Of a stretch of 64,000 nucleotides of DNA, positions 56,761 to 64,000 are shown piece after piece. The translations under genes and the position numbers were made by a program. How positions within the stretch are numbered: the stretch's first letter is position 1; each line of letters starts with the position of its first letter. This DNA is from Ligula intestinalis (Eukaryota; Platyhelminthes; Cestoda; Diphyllobothriidea; Diphyllobothriidae). The notes beneath the pieces were generated by a model. That model was not told where the DNA came from. It did not search any database and saw nothing but the letters and a program-made list of their open reading frames with translations. The stretch is taken from the NCBI GenBank assembly GCA_036362985.1, contig JAYGXS010000004.1, forward strand, positions 33,787,007-33,851,006, given 5' to 3'.

Positions 56761-59384
56761 TTATGCTACAGGATAAGTGCGATTATAAGCCTAATGATGC
56801 AAGCTTTTTTATCAATATCGATTTCTGAATTCATTTCAGCACTTGAAGAAGTGATATATCTACCGCAGGTGTTTTGCGTTAGTTCGACCATTGTACTCGA
56901 TGACGTCCACAATATACCCAAGAGCAGGGACAGTGACTGTAGTCAGATATAATGGAAGTAGACGCGCAGCTATCTCCCCCCTTCTCCCCCCTTCTCTCCC
57001 CGCTTGAACCGGTGACATGAGCAAGTCAAGATGAGTGAGCAAGAATCGGGCGTAAGAAGCTTCCTCCAATGCAGCCAGAAACATTGCTTAAGTTAGTTTT
57101 AAGTGACAGTAGCCTTTTGTGGCGGTAATACTGCACTATCTACCCTCACCCACCCATAGTAGGTACCCAGAAAGATTAGCGGAGCCCGAGTCTTGTATTT
57201 ATACTACTGTAACTACTGTTTATACTGCTGCCTCTAGCGATGTACCCGAGTGATTGTAAGGCTGTTAATATTACTGTCGATAATATTTAGCCAGAAATGA
57301 CATTGATTGAAGTCAGGTCTGGGTCCATGTTCCCTCGATCTCAAGAAGGCGTAGGGACCTAGGTTTCCGCTTTTTCGACTAGAGTAAGTGTTTGAGACTC
57401 GAAGCACAGCAATGCTTGCCCTGGTTGGTTCCTTAAGTTTTAACTACTAGGACTAGAATGATAATGTTGGAAGCGCTTTGCAGATGTTAGAAGTACCAGT
57501 TCTAGTAATCATACTTGCCAAAAGCAGTAAGAGGCAAGCTAAGTGCAGCCTGGTCGTGCATGTAGAAAATTTTAACCTAGTATGCTGCCATCACTTATAT
57601 GAGGACTTTTAGTAAGCTGAATGGTAAAAGAAACGTTTATTTAGTACAAGCTGAAGATCTAGTATGCATTTAGGTCGGAAAAAAGTGGCAGTGTAGTGAC
57701 GATATGGTGTCAGGTAGATCATAGTTCGACCACTGATTTCGATTATGTCCACAATATACTTCTCTTGTAGTCACTGGATGCAGCTTTTGGTAAGCAACAC
57801 ACAGCCTTAGGGTACTATCTTTCTGCATGCTTAGCTCAACGGTTACCATGTATCAATCGCGCGGGGTATTGCTATTTACCATCTTCAGACTAGCTTTAGA
57901 ATTGCTACAGTATCCAGCTATAGTTTGGAAATTGCAGAACGCCAAATGTATAACTAAGAGCACAACATATTCCAGAATTAGCTAAGTATTATAACATGGT
58001 ATTTCCTATACTGCAATAATAACTGTGTGGTAAGTATAACTGATGGGAATGTGCACTTACAATGTTCCTTGTCCTCCGCAGAAGTGAGCGTAAGAACATG
58101 CTGATTATGCTGGGTTGGCTTTTGTCACTGTACGGGTGGCGCAGTCCAGCAGATACAGGCAGGTGCTCAGTAGTGATGTTGCCATTGAAGGTCACTTAAT
58201 AAAGCGTTGTATCGGTCAAGCGTCCAGATGGGTTCGTGAGTAATCAATAACCCCCTATTTGCACGCGACATTTCGGCCATGAGGGTTAATGATGCACACG
58301 TTTTGCTCCAAACAGGTTGCTGCAGTGACTTGAGCGCGAGTTAGGTTGTACGTATCGGCTTTGTGTGAGCATATTGGCTCATGACCCAGGCTTCTGCCGA
58401 TTATTAAAGTTCACAAAGGGATTCCCTGCGTGCCCGAGATTTTGTCGTCACTATCTTTGCCAGAACCTTAGTTGAGCAATAGTTAAACGTGAACCAATGC
58501 CAACGTTTTCAGATATCTGGTCACCTTTAGGAAGTACAAGTGAAGGTAAATCCACGGCTGAATACTGCTACTGAACACAATTAAGTGAAAAGTAATCTGG
58601 TCTTTCAGATTAAAAATCAGACAGATGTCGCCGATTCCAGAAGAGTGGTGCAATTTTTTCTTCTGTGAACTGCACTAAGTGATTTAGCAGTGGCTTCTGC
58701 TTCTCATTTCGCTTCTGTTAAGAAAACCGGGCGAAGCAGGTCAATGCGTGCGCTAAACGTGCGTGATTATAGGTCAGTAATCTGGTCTTGCGTTGCTGAC
58801 TTGCTGTGCATAAACTAGTATTCCTTATCATCTTATCGAGTTACAAATTATCTTCATGTAACAAAAGGCAGCTTGGTATCGTTTAGCATAGTAAAGCTAG
58901 ACGGCAGTACTTCAAAGCCGGCAGTCCGTGTAGCATAAAGGTAAGTGACATTTGTGGATGCAATAGCCGTCGTTATTTGATATTTTCTACATGTATCAGC
59001 CGACTTTAGTTTTCTTTGCAAAACCGTACATCTAATCTTGTGACGCAGATTGGCGTAATGAAACAGTGATAGTCTTACTCTTGCGGTGTTTGAAGACGGG
59101 TTCGGAAACCCAGAATTATTTGGCTTATACTCGGACAAAGAAGCCAGTTAACATTCCTCAGTTTATGCTACCAGAACTTTAAATGGTGTCATCCTGAATT
59201 CTTTGTGACTCTAGTAGGTCTTTGCAGAAATCTGTGGTGTAAACAGGTCGTAGGCTCTTTAGCCCACCTTGAGTACTTAGAAATCAGAAAAGAAGGGGCG
59301 AATGCTGAAAGCTATCAGTTATTTGCCTAAATCATCAGCAGAGACGGTTGCAGACGTCGCTCGCAGTGGTCGACCTACCTTATA

Positions 59385-59520
59385 AAATGTCAACAAAATT
59401 ACTGAAATAAGATTCTTACCGGATAATATTACTAAAGTCGGATTAGTATACAGATTTTCATGCATAATAATTTAAAAGTATTTCAGCCACATAAAAACTC
59501 CTACTATTCAGAGAGCCTTT
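59385..59520 (+). repeat. dispersed repeat R2, copy 3 (diverged)
   Basis: Begins AAAATGTCAAC and ATTACTGAAAT and carries AAAGTATTTCAGCCACAT followed by GAGAGCCTTTG. The CCGGCTT block is lost. Confidence 0.35.
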
Positions 59521-60521
59521 GTCTGAATGTACACAAAAATTGCAGTTAATAAAAATGATTTACTGCTTAAAACGAATGTTTCACATTAAATTTCGCTGCC
59601 TTCTTAAAATTGAACATATTTTTTTAGAAACAGTAGGAAAAAATTGTTTTTGTTCTCATTTTGTAGAGAATTAAATCGTTAAAGTTGTGTTTAAAACTTT
59701 GTATTTTCAAAATGTTGAGGACTATGAGGTGTGCATTTAAGCAGCATTGTATTTATCTGTTTATTACTTCCGTCTATGCACCATAAAATATAGTCGATAA
59801 ACCCTTCAAACTTTTATGCTTCCCATACCTCGTCCTCTTTGCGGCATAAATATATCTGCAACGTGTAGCCTGGGAACTCTGTTGGTTAAAAAATATATTC
59901 GGAAATTAAAAAAAGCTTTTAATCCTGAGAGAAATTCTATTTTAAATATAAAAAAGTCTGACTAAGCTACCAGATGAATATGTGGAGGACTATTAGTATT
60001 CGTCTTTTCTGCACAACGGAAACACCTTCATAAAGGCATTCAATAACTGTGCGAAAAATGCTTAATAATTCACTATTTTATTTACGGGCATGGCTTTTGC
60101 AGATAGCCAATGATACGCACAAACAACAGCTACCATTCTGTCAGGGCTTAAAGTATCCTGAAGATATGCTGGACGATAATCAGTATAACGACTCGACTTA
60201 AATAGTCTTTTCTCAACGAAAACATGTTTTGGGACTTCGGTGAACATTTCTGGAAGCAGTCTAATTATTTAAACTTATGACGCCTTCGGTGTATCACCCT
60301 TATTTACATAAGCGCCAGACCCTAGAACACTGTAGCTCTAAATAAGGTTTCGTGATCAATGCTGTCTTCATTCACTGCAAACTGCATTAGCAGACCAAAA
60401 TTTGAATTGAGCCAACAGTACTGTGCCTGAGATATAAAGTACTGTGCTAATATTTTTCATTCTACGCTGCCTACCTTCATTCCATGTGCTCTGCTGACCA
60501 TGATGCTCACACTCTCTCCAG

Positions 60522-60921
60522 CGTAATATACAAGATCAGCACCCTGAGACCAGCAGCACTCGCTGCAATGGAATGCGAGGATCCACGGACTTGCCAGACG
60601 GTGATTGTAAAGCCCATTTCTGCGCCTCTGGTGCCACCAAATCGCCCCAAAGCCACCGATGATCCACCGCAGCAAACTGTTTTTCGGAAGGAATCGGGCC
60701 CATCTAGTATGCTCCCTAGTGAAATGCAAAATGGCGTAACGACCCGTCTTAGTGTGTCCCGTGTGCTACAGGAGTGTACAGACCAGCAACAGAGTATCCC
60801 TGATCTAGTCAAGGTGGGACCTCGCCCGAGAGCTCAAGTACGTTTCAATAGGACTCCGGCAAAACAGACTAATTTTCCCGAGGCTTCGAAAGGAACCAAG
60901 TTGTTCTTTACTCCCAAAGCA
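60522..60921 (+). CDS. exon of the DCX-domain gene: serine/proline-rich region
   Basis: Exon of 400 nt with acceptor CTCTCTCCAG (ending 60521) and donor AAAGCA|GTAGGT (60922). Its first base C completes the split codon left by the previous exon (CG|C, Arg), and the frame then stays open: VIYKISTLRPAALAAMECED, PPNRPKATDDPPQQ, LPSEMQNGVTTRLSVSRVLQ, RPRAQVRFNRTPAK. It ends in phase 0. About 133 residues, no known domain. The open frame beyond the donor (FFFLMNLSSC...) looks intronic. No kinase sequence appears before the window ends, so DCLK identity stays unproven. Confidence 0.6.
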
Positions 60922-63630
60922 GTAGGTTGGAAATTCTTCTTTCTTATGAACCTCAGTTCATGCATTCCTTACACATTACTCATAACTAAAGCTTCATTGT
61001 TGCTTACAGTTCTGTGTGCCTACCTTGAGCGGTTACTTCATAGGTCTGACAACCACAATGCGTCGCCTGGCCTAAATGCCAATCGGGCATGAGCCACTGA
61101 CGTAGTTCAGAAGATTAAATCAGTTACTTTTCATCGGCCTGGGGGGAGGGGGTAGCTGGTCACCTGCTCTTCAATCTCCTGGCTGTCAGGTAGGTCGATG
61201 CCCATGGCCGGCAGTGCTACATGACGATCAGACTCCTGGAACGCTTAAACCAAGTTTGTTTTTTATTTACCAACAGACTATGAATTCAGGAAGGTTTAAA
61301 TGTTGTCATGCTCGACGGCGTGTTCTAGTTCGCAGAGACGTGATGGTACAGTAATACGTCTGCCATTAAATGTTGACTGGCCTTGGAAAGACGAGTAAAG
61401 ATAGGACGGTAACAGAGAGAATGTAGACAAGTTTTAAAGCTCTCATTAGTGAAATTTACAGGATTCTTTCCAATCTCTTAAAAAATGGAGCAGCTTTATC
61501 TTGACTTATTAAGACGTCTGACGTTTTCCAGCCTCCCTGCTACTACAGCGATATTTTATACGGGTCAAATCTATCTGATCAGACTCCGAAATCAAGAAAT
61601 ATCATGTTAGTTTTAAATTAGTTACTTCCGTGTTTCCTACCTTGACTATTTTACATGATATTATATCTTGCGAAGGGATCATAACAAATAAATTCTAGGT
61701 AACAAATCCTATCAACATTTAAGGATTGGATTTACAGAAGGCAGCCCATGTAAGTGGTAAAATTTTTAGTGAACCTTTTCAAGCAGTAGAAAACGTTTAT
61801 CAAGATGATACATATTCGAATAAAGAACATTGTCGTTATAATCGTATATTTTGCAAGGTACCACACGCTCGATAATGTACGATCACAATTTTCACTCAAA
61901 TCTACTAAACAAAACGCACCCTTCGAACGAGAACTTTCTCGCTCGCCTTCTTTGACCTTGTTCACAAAGACATTACTTCTTGCATGAAAAGACTACTTCC
62001 GCGGAATTTCTTCTATTATGCCAATAAAATTATGTCCTCAGCGAGCACAATTCTTATCTGGGGAACAACTTGAACGGAAACTAATTTGAAAAGGCGGCAA
62101 AAAGCTGCTGCCTTGATAAACTTCCATAAACTCTTCCTTCAGCCTTCGATTGTATTTTGTTATTTATAACACTGTGGAGGTTGGAGTCCAAGCGGGAGTA
62201 GGCTAGGCAAATATGAGGTGGAAAGTAGCCTGGAATGTAATTCAAGGGATATATTCATGCCCTCTGTACCTTCTGGGGGGAAGTTTGAGTATTGATTAGG
62301 TAGGACGCATACTCTGGTCTACTCCTCTGGATTGTATCGACTGCCGGGGAGCCTAGAATACTTAACAATCTACGATGGCAACTTAGTCACCAAGTAATTC
62401 CGTCCCGTGCTTTGTACTTCAAATGACCTGATAGTGGTGTGCTGAATTTACCGAATTGCCAAAATGCAGAGCCTTCTTGTGTTTCCTAGGGCCATTGTGA
62501 CGATTTCATGCAATTTTGGCAATCGGGGGATAAATGTGGTGAAGCATTCGTCCCCACAAATTTTCCCGGCGTGTTTCCTACTCCTTCATTTGCTATTCAA
62601 CTTTACCTTCGACCAGAACTGTGTCTTCTAGTAATATAAATTTGAATGCCGATACTATTGTGTCGGAAGTTGAGCAGATGCTTCTATTGGTTTGTCCATC
62701 CCAGGATCTTAAACTAGGAATGAGTAGATAAACGTACGTTTTCACTTTTGAAACTCGCTCCTGTTAGTCAAGGTTTGCCGCATTATCTGCATCGGAACTT
62801 TCTATCGACAAATTACAAAATTTCCCTCCATGTTTATTGCAGGGCCTTAGCAGATTTTATAAAAAAACTTCAACGGTTAGTATAGATAAATGACACGTCT
62901 GAAACATTTACATTAAAATCAAGCTGCTGATTGAGACGACTGACTCAAATCCAGCCTAAGTCACCGGCTCACTCGTGCTGGATGTCACTCAACCGATTGT
63001 TATCCAATCAGCGAACGGTCTGGATAAACTGGTCACATGCAAAGTGGGAAGTCGTAGTCATGACCATTAGCTATCGTATCTACTATTCCACGCTTTCTTA
63101 TGTACTGACCCAGCTGAGCATGGCGGTACATACGTCACATGTGACGCAATAATATGGGTTGAACCAATTGTGAAAAAAAACTCGCGGCATTCAACACAAT
63201 TAACTAAATCTACCAAACCAACTTAATAATATGGGTTGAAGTGGAGTTCGCTGTGGTAATGCGAACATAGCAGCAGTCATCACAAGTTCCTGATTATCAA
63301 GCTGAAACTTAAATAGTTTCTACGTATTGTGGTCTACAGTAAACTTGTCTTGGGATGAAAACTGCGCATCAGTTAGCTGCTAACATTTGAATTAGACTGA
63401 TGGAAATTGCATGCCATCATCGAAGAGTAACGTAAAAGTGCGTGCATAGAAAGCCGGAGGTGCGGTGACTACCGATACATGCAACAAGTTTTCTCTGTCG
63501 CAGTCCCAAGTATAAAGATTCCACATTGAAAAATATCTCAGAACGATAAATCATTCAGCTTCGGCAAATATAACCGGAACAGTAGTTAGTACTGCGTTGG
63601 TGGGATGATGTTAGTAATGCTTATGTTAAT
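60922..63630 (+). other. presumed start of the next intron; no exon found
   Basis: The sequence is AT-rich with short frames only. No phase-0 exon with DCX or kinase motifs is visible up to 64000. Confidence 0.35.
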
Positions 63631-63635
63631 GATGC

Positions 63636-63655
63636 TGCCGCCGCTGCTGCTGCTA

Positions 63656-63692
<37 letters not shown>
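63636..63692 (+). repeat. compound (GCT)n(GAT)n trinucleotide microsatellite
   Basis: A short GCC/GCT run is followed by about thirteen ATG/GAT units ending near 63692. Confidence 0.95.
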
Positions 63693-64000
63693 GCATATGG
63701 TGATTCCACAATAAGACTATCGAACAATGTAGAACCTAGAATCAGTCTTCATTGAGCCCCAAAAGACAACGGAGCAAACGAGTCTAGTAAGCAAGCCAGA
63801 AAACGGGCTTCCAAGAAAGAGGATTTATGCCTCGAACTCTACAACAATCAGATGCAATGTGGTTTAAACGACTGCTTTAGCATTACTGGAGTCGGTGTTA
63901 TGTTGCCTTCACAGATCCCGAAAAAAGTTCAATCAAGGCCAATGTGCACGCCGGCTTTTGAGCTGTTGTCGCTATCGTTCCACTGAGGGATACAGACTAG

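Larger units (their letters stand above)
55514..60521 (+). other. intron 2 of the DCX-domain gene
   Basis: The 5008-bp intron runs from GTAAGA to CTCTCTCCAG. It is AT-rich and carries R2 repeats (55960-56130, 56720-56760 reverse, 59385-59520). A C-rich tract (56975-57002) lies near a short minus-strand frame of no apparent meaning. Confidence 0.6.

Noticed and set aside
60922..61092. Extension of the last exon to the stop at 61092
   Set aside because: A donor-like AAAGCA|GTAGGT is present and the sequence after it turns into hydrophobic, intron-like frame; kept as intron, though an unspliced end cannot be excluded.
1..64000. CRISPR array, rRNA, phage or bacterial defence system
   Set aside because: No regularly spaced repeats, rRNA core or prokaryotic gene structure anywhere; the window is eukaryotic.

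Overview
The window looks like a piece of a flatworm nuclear genome, most likely a tapeworm of the diphyllobothriid type. This is inferred from the transposon mix (CR1-like and RTE-like LINEs, Penelope-like elements with GIY-YIG endonuclease remnants) and from one host gene with small exons and kilobase introns. There are no bacterial-style operons, no CRISPR array and no rRNA. Nearly all coding-like sequence in the first 42 kb is decayed mobile DNA. Most long open frames elsewhere are chance frames in AT-rich sequence.

Layout. 1-1000: two Penelope-like 3' ends arranged head to head as a large palindrome. 1.2-2.8 kb: two LTR-like repeats. 5.46-10.68 kb (+): a nearly full-length CR1-like LINE (LINE A) with a tandem-repeat 5' leader, an ORF1 split by a small tRNA-derived insertion with a target-site duplication, and an ORF2 (endonuclease plus reverse transcriptase) broken by stops and frameshifts. 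12.04-13.12 kb (-): a reverse transcriptase fragment of a third LINE type (LINE C). 13.13-14.87 kb (-): an RTE-like LINE split by a nested LTR-like repeat. 14.97-15.20 kb (+): a CR1 3' end, facing tail-to-tail a second nearly full-length CR1-like LINE (LINE B, 15.54-19.88 kb, -), whose ORF1 is also split by a tRNA-derived insertion with a target-site duplication. 21.9-22.3 kb: a palindrome with a hammerhead-like motif at its edge. 29.4-30.2 kb (-), 40.07-40.62 kb and 41.03-41.9 kb: more Penelope-like 3' ends, two of them palindromic.

From 52.5 kb onward three exons of one host gene can be read on the + strand (52477-52758, 54918-55513, 60522-60921). Each has good splice sites and the phases agree across both introns. 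The first exon encodes most of a doublecortin (DCX) domain; the other two encode a long basic, proline/serine-rich region. The 5' part of the gene was not found and the 3' end lies outside the window. The introns carry a dispersed repeat family that also occurs at 44.5 kb.

The most interesting theme is the set of hammerhead-ribozyme-like motifs: nine candidates, seven beside recognisable Penelope-like 3' ends, one in a related 3' end and one isolated. Several sit in inverted pairs, and one (22216-22262, - strand) keeps every invariant core position I can check.
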